From: Clostridium sp. CAG:451 | GTDB lineage: Bacteria > Bacillota_I > Bacilli_A > RF39 > UBA660 | Direction of reading: 5' to 3' | Assembly: GCA_000438295.1 (NCBI GenBank) | Contig: FR901077.1 | Location: 1-11,370 of the forward strand | Length of the DNA: 11,370 nucleotides | In this document: positions 6,796-11,370 of the stretch, piece by piece | Layout of the letters: each line of letters begins with the position of its first letter | Position numbering within the stretch: position 1 is the stretch's first letter | Notes under the pieces: generated by a model | Database searches by the model: none | What the model saw: only the letters and a program-made list of their open reading frames with translations | Told to the model about the DNA's origin: nothing | Position numbers and translations under genes: made by a program

Positions 6796-7182
6796 ATGAG
6801 TGATTGTTTATTTTGTAAAATTATTGATGGTAGTATTCCATCTTATACCGTATATGAAGATGATAATGTTAAAGTTTTCTTAGATATTAATCCTAATAAT
6901 GATGGTCATTTACTAGTTATTCCAAAGGAGCATAAAGCTAATCTTTATGAAATGGATGACGATACTTTAATTTATATGTTAAATATTATTAGAGAAAAAT
7001 TAAAACCTATCTTAAGTGATAAGTTAAATATTGATGGATTAACTATTTCTCAGAATAATGATTATGGTCAAGAAGTAAAACACTTTCATATTCATGTTAT
7101 TCCAAGATATAAAAATGATAAATTCCCACTAGCTTCTGATTGTTCTAAGGTAGAAGACGTTTATCATAAGTTAGTTGGTTAA
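6796..7182 (+). CDS. HIT-family (histidine triad) nucleotide hydrolase
   Basis: This is a Hint-type nucleoside phosphoramidate/AMP-lysine hydrolase of the HIT superfamily, expected to be a cytoplasmic homodimer. The 128-aa protein begins MSDCLFCKIIDG, where Cys4 and Cys7 belong to the zinc site common in bacterial members. It contains VFLDINPNNDGHLLVIPKEH and the triad HFHIHVIPRY (His96, His98, His100, with His98 the expected nucleophile). The ATG at 6796 follows TAGGAGG. An upstream in-frame ATG at 6736 lies before the promoter -10 and is not credible. It is divergent from suf and ends at its own terminator; no functional link to suf is implied. Confidence 0.95.
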   Translation: MSDCLFCKIIDGSIPSYTVYEDDNVKVFLDINPNNDGHLLVIPKEHKANLYEMDDDTLIYMLNIIREKLKPILSDKLNIDGLTISQNNDYGQEVKHFHIHVIPRYKNDKFPLASDCSKVEDVYHKLVG

Positions 7183-7184
7183 TG

Positions 7185-7212
7185 AAAAGGAGTATATATA
7201 AAGCTCCTTTTT
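7185..7212 (+). terminator. Intrinsic terminator after the HIT gene
   Basis: An 8-bp stem AAAAGGAG (7185-7192) and CTCCTTTT (7204-7211) begins three bases after the stop and runs into five T residues. On the other strand the same hairpin is followed by TTTTC, so it may also stop transcripts from the convergent RhuM gene. Confidence 0.75.
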
Positions 7213-7252
7213 ATAATACCTTATATTAGTGAGAATAAAAACAATTTCTTAT

Positions 7253-7274
7253 CACATCTAATTTATAATATATT
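7253..7274 (+). repeat. Direct repeat copy 1, 3' side of the RhuM gene
   Basis: This 22-nt segment starts CACATCTAA and continues with an AT-rich TTATAATATAT part. It matches 8380-8401 at 21 of 22 positions, in the same orientation; the only difference is T7262 against C8389. It begins 15 nt beyond the RhuM stop codon. Together the two copies bracket the gene exactly. Confidence 0.75.
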
Positions 7275-7289
7275 ATGTTTTTGACATCT

Positions 7290-8306
7290 TTATTTGATAC
7301 AATCTTCTTTTCTCATATCCAATAAAAATTTATCAAAATCAGATTCAAATAGTCTATCTTGAACTACCCTATATTTTTCAAATTCTGATAGTGCAAAACC
7401 TTCAGCAACTTTATGAGAAACTTTTCCTGGATTATCTAATATATCTCGCTCGTTAAATTGTAGAAATATATCAAGTCTATTTTTCCAATCTTCCATGGTC
7501 ATAGGAATATGTCTTTCTGCTTGATCTTCAGCATAATCTAAATACATTGTAACTATTCTTTCTAGTGATTTAAGTTCATTCTTTGTTAAGTAATTTTTAG
7601 CAATAACAACATCACTTACCATTATTTTACCATTTGGTGAGTTCTTCCAATTCGTTAAGCCCATATGCTCTTTCTCATGATTTGCTCGCTCCACAATAAC
7701 CTCAGCTGCTGTATTCCCATGAGTTGCATAATGCATCTTATTTTGAACCGTTTTAAAAAACTCTTGTGTTAATGGCGACTTAGAATTATAGTCTAAACTA
7801 GTAGAATATATGTCAGTAATTTTCTGATAAAAGTTTCTCTCACTAATTCTTATTTCTCTAATTTCTTGTAATAATTCATCAAAATAGTTTTCATCTAGAA
7901 AAGAACCATTTTTAAGTCTCTCTTTATCTAGTACATAACCCTTAACAGAATATTGTTTTAATACATTAATAGCCCATAATCTAAAGTCTATTGCTCTTTG
8001 ACTATTAACTTTAAAACCAACAGCAATAATAACATCTAGATTATAATACTTTGTATTATAGTTTTTACCATCTTCAGCAGTATGTAAGAAATACTTACAT
8101 ACTGCGTTTTCATTCAATTCTTTATTAAAAATCTCTTTTAAGTGCATAGTAATATTATTTCTAGTAGTTCCAAATAGTTCAGCCATTAATTTTTGACTTA
8201 ACCATACAGATTCATCATCAACTATAACCTCAATAGTCTTTTCTTTATTTTGCTTTGTAAATATTAAAAATTCAGCTGTAGAATTTCTAATTTGTAAATT
8301 TTTCAT
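7290..8306 (-). CDS. RhuM family protein
   Basis: This 338-aa protein belongs to the RhuM ('virulence protein RhuM') family, whose biochemical role is not established; members are often found in genomic islands and near restriction or phage genes. Residues 33-60 (SVWLSQKLMAELFGTTRNNITMHLKEIF) resemble a winged helix-turn-helix. Family blocks YYNLDVIIAVGFKVNS (about 87-102) and QRAIDFRLWAINVLKQY (103-119) follow. The C-terminal half has NHEKEHMGLTNWKNSPNGKI, VVIAKNYLTKNELKSLERIV and MTMEDWKNRLDIFLQFN. DNA binding is inferred from the HTH-like part. The ATG at 8306 follows a strong AAGGAGGAG site. It is monocistronic, has a TATAAT upstream and lies between two 22-bp direct repeats, which suggests acquisition as a unit. 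No toxin, antitoxin or restriction partner is visible beside it. Confidence 0.9.
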   Translation of the reverse strand: MKNLQIRNSTAEFLIFTKQNKEKTIEVIVDDESVWLSQKLMAELFGTTRNNITMHLKEIFNKELNENAVCKYFLHTAEDGKNYNTKYYNLDVIIAVGFKVNSQRAIDFRLWAINVLKQYSVKGYVLDKERLKNGSFLDENYFDELLQEIREIRISERNFYQKITDIYSTSLDYNSKSPLTQEFFKTVQNKMHYATHGNTAAEVIVERANHEKEHMGLTNWKNSPNGKIMVSDVVIAKNYLTKNELKSLERIVTMYLDYAEDQAERHIPMTMEDWKNRLDIFLQFNERDILDNPGKVSHKVAEGFALSEFEKYRVVQDRLFESDFDKFLLDMRKEDCIK

Positions 8307-8335
8307 AATAACTTCTCCTCCTTTTTGCTAATTAA

Positions 8336-8341
8336 ATTATA
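8336..8341 (-). promoter_or_regulatory. Candidate -10 element for the RhuM gene
   Basis: On the minus strand TAGTATAAT contains a perfect TATAAT about 29 nt upstream of the RhuM ATG. No good -35 hexamer is found at 16-18 nt spacing, so the call rests on the -10 and its position. It lies inside the repeat-bracketed segment, so the gene would carry its own promoter. Confidence 0.45.
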
Positions 8342-8379
8342 CTATTTTTTCCTAACCATAAGCTCATTATTTTTATACA

Positions 8380-8401
8380 CACATCTAACTTATAATATAT
8401 T
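8380..8401 (+). repeat. Direct repeat copy 2, 5' side of the RhuM gene
   Basis: Second copy of the 22-nt repeat (CACATCTAA followed by an AT-rich part), with one mismatch to 7253-7274. It lies 73 nt upstream of the RhuM start and 61 nt past the stop of the membrane-protein gene. The C-containing half makes chance similarity from AT richness alone less likely. Confidence 0.75.
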
Positions 8402-8462
8402 TAATTAATTTTGAAAATAGTTTTTAATTAAATAATTATTCTTTTAAGATATCTCGTACTAA

Positions 8463-8963
8463 TTATTTTATAAAGAAAGAATAAATAAAATCTATTAAGA
8501 AAACTATGATAAACATATTAGTTAAAAATCTAGGTACCTTAGGTATTATCCTATCTAAGTACTTTCTTGCTATAAATAAAAATATATAACTAGCTACTAC
8601 CCAACCGAGTGATACTTCAACTGCTATATATTTCCCATAATTGAATCTAAGGTCACTATAGTCCCAATAAGATTTATGAAGAAAAAATTCTACTAAGTGA
8701 CCACCGATTAACTCAAGAATAGTTAAAATAAAAAAATTTAATAGTAATGTTATTAAAACCTTTCCCCATTTAGAAATTCTAAATTTAGTAAAAGCAAACT
8801 TTTCAATTAATAACATTACAATTATCCCAAAACCATATACTGGCATCCAAGGTCCTACAAACGGATTATCAGTTAAGTGATGATGAATAATTAAATGAAG
8901 AATATTTTCATAAATATAACCAATCACTGAAAAGATAAAAAAGTATGATAAATAATAATACAT
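8463..8963 (-). CDS. Five-helix membrane protein, 'putative ABC transporter permease' family (PF06541-like)
   Basis: This 166-aa integral membrane protein has about five hydrophobic helices, near 3-22, 40-58, 70-88, 112-132 and 146-165. Family marks are VIGYIYEN near the start, GPWMPVYGFG (about 37-46), LELIGGHLVEF (about 84-94) and YWDYSDLRFNYGKY (about 99-112). The family is labelled ABC transporter permease in databases, but there is no ATPase nearby and I see no direct evidence for transport. ATG at 8963 sits six bases after GGTGAT; the in-frame ATG at 8975 overlaps that ribosome site and is less likely. It is transcribed toward RhuM, but a terminator at 9019-9047 isolates it from the mini-genes upstream. 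No clear terminator follows. Confidence 0.8.
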   Translation of the reverse strand: MYYYLSYFFIFSVIGYIYENILHLIIHHHLTDNPFVGPWMPVYGFGIIVMLLIEKFAFTKFRISKWGKVLITLLLNFFILTILELIGGHLVEFFLHKSYWDYSDLRFNYGKYIAVEVSLGWVVASYIFLFIARKYLDRIIPKVPRFLTNMFIIVFLIDFIYSFFIK

Positions 8964-9018
8964 AATAATCACCATACTTAGTTTTTACATTTTCTTTTAT
9001 TTATATACTTATTTTAAG

Positions 9019-9047
9019 AAAAAAGCCTTAGAAACAAAGCTCTAAGG
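9019..9047 (-). terminator. Intrinsic terminator of the mini-gene pair
   Basis: On the minus strand a 7-bp stem CCTTAGA/TCTAAGG (9041-9047 and 9026-9032) with an 8-nt loop is followed by C and six T residues. It starts six bases after the stop of the 42-codon mini-gene, which supports that small gene being real and ending here. Confidence 0.75.
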
Positions 9048-9052
9048 TTTAA

Positions 9053-9181
9053 CTACCAAGTACAAACACTTCCTAAAATAATAGCTAATAAGATATATAA
9101 AACTATAATTATAACAAAACTATTTCTAGGTTTAGAACATCCACAAGAAGTTGTTACTGGTTGATTATTTGAACAAGACAT
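9053..9181 (-). CDS. Small YjcZ-like membrane protein (42 aa)
   Basis: This is a mini-gene of 42 codons. The protein starts MSCSNNQPVTTSCGCSKPRN, with three cysteines in a short hydrophilic head. It ends in one transmembrane segment, SFVIIIVLYILLAIILGS, followed by VCTW. The hydrophobic tail matches the pattern FALIVVLFILLIIVG of the YjcZ/YrbL-type small sporulation proteins known in Bacillus. The ribosome site AAAAGGGAGGTG lies 5 nt before the ATG. It begins 20 nt after the sister mini-gene, and a terminator follows at once, so the two form a bicistronic unit. The function of this family is unknown. The head with its SCGC cysteines is not the usual YjcZ head, so the assignment rests on the tail. 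Confidence 0.72.
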   Translation of the reverse strand: MSCSNNQPVTTSCGCSKPRNSFVIIIVLYILLAIILGSVCTW

Positions 9182-9201
9182 TTTAACACCTCCCTTTTAA
9201 A

Positions 9202-9282
9202 TTAAATATAGGCACCTATAATGATTACTAGTAAGATAAATAGTACTAAAACAATAGCACTTGATGAATTGCAATTACCCAT
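9202..9282 (-). CDS. Tiny YjcZ-like sporulation protein (26 aa)
   Basis: This is a mini-gene of 26 codons. The product is MGNCNSSS followed by a single transmembrane helix, AIVLVLFILLVIIIGAYI, which ends at the C-terminus. This is very close to the YjcZ family pattern (FALIVVLFILLIIVGAAYI-like), a group of roughly 25-50 residue tail-anchored proteins annotated as sporulation proteins. A strong AAAAAAGGAGG site lies at the right distance from the ATG. It is the first gene of the pair and is preceded by a SigK-like promoter match at 9316-9342. One cysteine in the head echoes the cysteine-rich head of its neighbour. The role is not established; localisation to a spore-associated membrane is inferred from the family name only. 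Confidence 0.75.
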   Translation of the reverse strand: MGNCNSSSAIVLVLFILLVIIIGAYI

Positions 9283-9315
9283 AAATTAATCCTCCTTTTT
9301 TTCTAGTGTTCACAT

Positions 9316-9342
9316 TATTTTATGGTATTTTTTTAAATGTGT
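9316..9342 (-). promoter_or_regulatory. SigK/SigE-like sporulation promoter match
   Basis: On the minus strand CATAAAATA (9324-9316) fits the late mother-cell -10 pattern CATANNNTA, with AC (9342-9341) exactly 16 nt upstream as the minimal SigK -35. The start would fall about 25 nt before the 26-codon mini-gene. The pattern is short and the DNA AT-rich, so a chance match is possible. Its position before a YjcZ-like gene raises its value. Confidence 0.4.
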
Positions 9343-9362
9343 GATTGTTTGAAGGATGTTTT

Positions 9363-9842
9363 TTAGTGTTTTCCAAAATAATGGTAGATATCTATCCCTA
9401 ACTCTTTATTCTCATCATCTAGGATATAACCATTTCTCTCAGCTACTTTTTTACTAGCTTTATTATTTTTATCTATTTTTAATTCTATATCATTTAGTCC
9501 TTTAATGTTTTCTATTAAATAAGGGGTTACTTGAGCTAATACTTTTTCACCATAACCTTTTCCTCTTAAGTCTTTATCAATGCTATACCATACTTCTACT
9601 ACTCCAGTACTAGACATATCTAAAGTTCCAACTACACCAATATTTTTCTTATCTTTATTTACTACATATGCTTTACCTATTTCCATTTTATCATCAGATT
9701 TTGCTTCATGTTTATCAAGGAAAGAGATAAAGTTATGAGAAATATATTTATTGATATTTTTATCTCTATTAAGTTTCATTAGAAGACTATAGTGTTTTAT
9801 CTTATCGATTTTTTCTAAATTAAAGTTTCTTAGTTTTATCAT
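9363..9842 (-). CDS. GNAT-family N-acetyltransferase
   Basis: This 159-aa protein is a GCN5-related acetyltransferase using acetyl-CoA. The acetyl-CoA loop is seen in DLRGKGYGEKVLAQVTPYL (RGKGYG at about 93-98, the R/Q-x-x-G-x-G/A motif A). The C-terminal NKASKKVAERNGYILDDEN block (about 127-145) is typical of RimJ/RimL-like members. The central EVWYSID strand precedes motif A as expected. The substrate cannot be predicted. The open frame extends upstream to 9896, but that part contains the promoter; ATG at 9842 follows AGGTGAGGAG. It is transcribed divergently from the prsA-like gene and is monocistronic as far as can be seen. Confidence 0.9.
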   Translation of the reverse strand: MIKLRNFNLEKIDKIKHYSLLMKLNRDKNINKYISHNFISFLDKHEAKSDDKMEIGKAYVVNKDKKNIGVVGTLDMSSTGVVEVWYSIDKDLRGKGYGEKVLAQVTPYLIENIKGLNDIELKIDKNNKASKKVAERNGYILDDENKELGIDIYHYFGKH

Positions 9843-9867
9843 AATACTCCTCACCTTTTCTAAATTA

Positions 9868-9896
9868 ATAATACTTTTAAAGTAGTTACCTGTCAA
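9868..9896 (-). promoter_or_regulatory. SigA-type promoter of the GNAT gene
   Basis: On the minus strand a consensus TTGACA (9896-9891), a 17-nt spacer and TATTAT (9873-9868) form the best vegetative promoter in the window. The start would be near 9861, about 20 nt before the ATG at 9842. It also shows that the longer open frame is not translated. Confidence 0.85.
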
Positions 9897-9925
9897 TTTA
9901 TTTTTGAGAAGTTTTACGTCACTCC

Positions 9926-9954
9926 TTGCTTATTTCTTAAAGGTTTGTTATCAT
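9926..9954 (+). promoter_or_regulatory. SigA-type promoter of the prsA-like gene
   Basis: TTGCTT (9926-9931), a 17-nt spacer and TATCAT (9949-9954), with a TG one base before the -10 as an extended -10. The expected start near 9961 gives a leader of about 30 nt to the GTG at 9992. It is divergent from the GNAT promoter, with about 30 nt between the two -35 boxes. Confidence 0.6.
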
Positions 9955-9991
9955 TATATTGCATGTAGATAGCATGAAGGAGGGAAATAAC

Positions 9992-11005
9992 GTGCAAAAG
10001 AAAAAAGGTATAGCATTTCTATTACTTATAGTTTTAGTTTGTGTATTAGTTACAGGTTGTGGAAAGAAAGCTGAGCTTGAAAAGAATTCTACTATTGTTA
10101 AATATAAGGGTGGAAAAATTAAAGCAGAAACTTTATATGAAGATTTAAGAGATAAATATGGTATTAGTGTCTTAATTGATATGATTGATCATAATATTTT
10201 CGATAAAAAATATAAAACAACTGATGATGAAACTAAGTATGTAGATAATCAAATAAGCCAAATGAAATCACAATATGGTGACAATGATGAAACTTTCTTA
10301 GCAGCTGTTAAACAGTATTTAGGTGTAGAAAGTATTGATGAACTTCGCAATATGATTTCTTTAGAATACAAGAGAAATTTAGCTGTTGAAGATTATATCA
10401 AAGATAATATCAAAGATGATGAAATACAAAAATATTATGATGAAGAAGTTATCGGTGATATGAAGGTAAGACATATCTTAATTAAACCAAAGACTACTGA
10501 TGATATGTCTACTGAGGAAAAAGAAGATGCTGAAAAGAAAGCTAAAGAAAAGGCTGAAAAGTTAATTAAGAAATTAGACGATGGAGCAGATTTTGCTAAA
10601 CTTGCTAAGAAGTATAGTGACGATACTGGTAGTAAAACCGATGGTGGTTTAATTGACTATTTCAATAAAGATAGTGGTATGGATGAAGCATTCTTAAATG
10701 CCTCTATCAAACTTGAAAAAGGAAAATATACAACTGAACCAGTTAAATCAACTTATGGATATCATATTATTTTAAAAGTTGATCAAAAGAAAAAGGCTTC
10801 TTTAAAGAAATCAAAGGATGACATTCTAGATAAATTGAAGGATGAGAAACTTAATGCTGATGCATCTCTTCGTTATGAAACTTTAATTGAAGTTAGAAAA
10901 AAAGCTGGTCTTGAATTTAAGGATGATTCTTTAAAGAAAGATTATGATGAATATATGAATAAGTTAATGGAAAATGCTAAATCAAGTAGTACATCTAATA
11001 GTTAA
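9992..11005 (+). CDS. prsA: PrsA-like peptidyl-prolyl isomerase lipoprotein
   Basis: This is an extracytoplasmic foldase anchored to the outer face of the membrane, helping secreted proteins fold. The 337-aa protein begins MQKKKGIAFLLLIVLVCVL, a lipoprotein signal ending in the lipobox VTGC, so Cys23 should be lipidated. A SurA-like N-terminal helical part precedes the parvulin (PpiC) domain at about 158-264, marked by MKVRHILIKP, FAKLAKKYSDDTGSKTDGGL and STYGYHIILKV. Lysine/glutamate-rich helices follow, with a Ser-rich end (SSSTSNS). The start is GTG at 9992, seven bases after AAGGAGGG; the open frame upstream to 9959 has no ribosome site. It is monocistronic, with its own promoter and a strong terminator. 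In Bacillus PrsA is essential for secretion; whether it is here cannot be told. Confidence 0.93.
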   Translation: MQKKKGIAFLLLIVLVCVLVTGCGKKAELEKNSTIVKYKGGKIKAETLYEDLRDKYGISVLIDMIDHNIFDKKYKTTDDETKYVDNQISQMKSQYGDNDETFLAAVKQYLGVESIDELRNMISLEYKRNLAVEDYIKDNIKDDEIQKYYDEEVIGDMKVRHILIKPKTTDDMSTEEKEDAEKKAKEKAEKLIKKLDDGADFAKLAKKYSDDTGSKTDGGLIDYFNKDSGMDEAFLNASIKLEKGKYTTEPVKSTYGYHIILKVDQKKKASLKKSKDDILDKLKDEKLNADASLRYETLIEVRKKAGLEFKDDSLKKDYDEYMNKLMENAKSSSTSNS

Positions 11006-11009
11006 TATT

Positions 11010-11041
11010 AAAGGAGCTAGTAATTAAACTAGTTCCTTTTT
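11010..11041 (+). terminator. Strong intrinsic terminator after prsA
   Basis: A 12-bp stem pairs AAAGGAGCTAGT (11010-11021) with ACTAGTTCCTTT (11028-11039), with one G-U pair and a 6-nt loop, and ends in TTTTT. It begins five bases after the prsA stop. The convergent pseudogene ends just beyond it. Confidence 0.9.
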
Positions 11042-11050
11042 GAATAGTAC

Positions 11051-11283
11051 TTATAATAACATAGTAAGTTCTTTTTTACTTAGACCAGTATACTTCATTA
11101 TCTTATCTAAGGATTCTTTTTCTTGAATCATTATTTTTGCTATAGCCAGTTTTTCTCTTTTCTTATAACTACTTCATAATCATAATAAGCATTAAATTCA
11201 TCATTTAATTTTAGTTTTTCCAGTTCACTCATTAATATCAGTCCTTCCTTATAGTTTCCTACTATTTCTTTTAATTCTTCCAT
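11051..11283 (-). pseudogene. Frameshifted remnant of a PD-(D/E)XK nuclease (Rpn/transposase-associated) protein
   Basis: Two pieces in different minus-strand frames together resemble the C-terminal end of the Rpn/PD-(D/E)XK 'nuclease family transposase' proteins. The first piece (11283 down to about 11140) contains MEELKEIVGNYKEG and SELEKLKLNDEFNAYYDYE and ends in NWL-stop. The second piece (about 11162 down to 11051) reads EKLAIAKIMIQEKESLDKIM, then KYTGLSKKELTMLL-stop, which is the helix pair ending this family (I-A-K-x-M ... TGLSKEEI). The Lys/Glu linker normally between them is lost and the frame shifts there. The catalytic nuclease domain is absent. It is probably dead. The first piece alone could be a 48-codon open frame, but its ribosome site is poor. 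Confidence 0.6.
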
Positions 11284-11369
11284 GCTCTCACTTGATCATA
11301 TCCACTTCCTGCCAATCTAAATAGATAATTACATTGTTTTCTTCTTGTCCATTTTGTTACTTCATAATT
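11271..11369 (-). CDS. Partial open frame at the window edge, unknown product
   Basis: On the minus strand an open frame enters from the right edge and ends at TAA (11273-11271), leaving 32 C-terminal residues that include KWTRRKQCNYLFRLAGSGYD and VRAWKN. It overlaps the start of the nuclease remnant by about 13 bases. I do not recognise it with confidence. The LAGSGYDQVR segment is faintly like the last helix of RecX, but that is too short to assign. It may be the end of a real gene beyond the window or part of the decayed region. Confidence 0.35.
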   Translation of the reverse strand, partial: NYEVTKWTRRKQCNYLFRLAGSGYDQVRAWKN

Positions 11370-11370
11370 A

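Noticed and set aside
7253..7275. Reading the TATAAT in the 22-bp repeat as a plus-strand promoter
   Set aside because: Neither copy has a -35 at a proper distance, and both would only drive antisense transcripts.
8402..8462. Terminator between the membrane-protein gene and RhuM
   Set aside because: The AT-rich palindromes (AATTATTTAATT type) have no stable stem and no clean T run.
1..11370. CRISPR array, tRNA or rRNA gene, or complete insertion sequence
   Set aside because: No regularly spaced repeats, no tRNA-like cloverleaf sequence and no complete transposase with terminal inverted repeats were seen on either strand.

Overview
The window is AT-rich, roughly 70% or more by eye. It uses the standard bacterial code: TGG encodes Trp and TGA is a working stop, for example at the end of the Xre regulator. 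Strong AGGAGG-type ribosome sites, a SufCDSUB iron-sulfur operon in the Gram-positive order, a PrsA-like lipoprotein foldase, a tail-less SsbB-like protein and two tiny YjcZ-like proteins all point to a low-GC Bacillota. A Bacilli or Erysipelotrichia-type gut lineage seems likely, but the species cannot be named from this sequence.

Layout. Positions 67-2131 (minus strand) hold a pyrimidine-nucleoside phosphorylase, a small Xre-type regulator and a short single-stranded DNA-binding protein. The ssb gene is preceded by an unusual leader rich in TTTGCAA repeats. Positions 2311-6684 (minus) are a complete suf operon, sufC-sufD-sufS-sufU-sufB, with a clear promoter upstream and a clear terminator after sufB. 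A HIT-family hydrolase (6796-7182, plus) is transcribed divergently from suf, with the two promoters back to back. A RhuM-family gene (7290-8306, minus) follows and is bracketed by a 22-bp near-identical direct repeat, which suggests a separately acquired cassette. Next come a five-helix membrane protein of the family called 'putative ABC transporter permease' and two tandem mini-genes of 26 and 42 codons resembling YjcZ-type sporulation proteins. The mini-genes have their own terminator and a SigK-like promoter match. A GNAT acetyltransferase (minus) and a PrsA-like lipoprotein foldase (plus) share a divergent promoter region. The right end holds a frameshifted remnant of a PD-(D/E)XK (Rpn/transposase-associated) protein and the C-terminal end of another reading frame cut by the window edge.

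How the genes work together. The suf genes form one functional unit: SufS takes sulfur from cysteine, SufU accepts it, and the SufBC-SufD scaffold assembles the cluster. The other genes are mostly independent housekeeping units with their own promoters and terminators. The least ordinary parts are the mini-gene pair, the repeat-flanked RhuM gene, the structured ssb leader and the very short SufD.

Start sites. Many genes here use an AAAGGTGAT-like ribosome site whose own GTG opens the reading frame. The longest open frame therefore often begins inside the ribosome site, and the starts below have been moved downstream accordingly.
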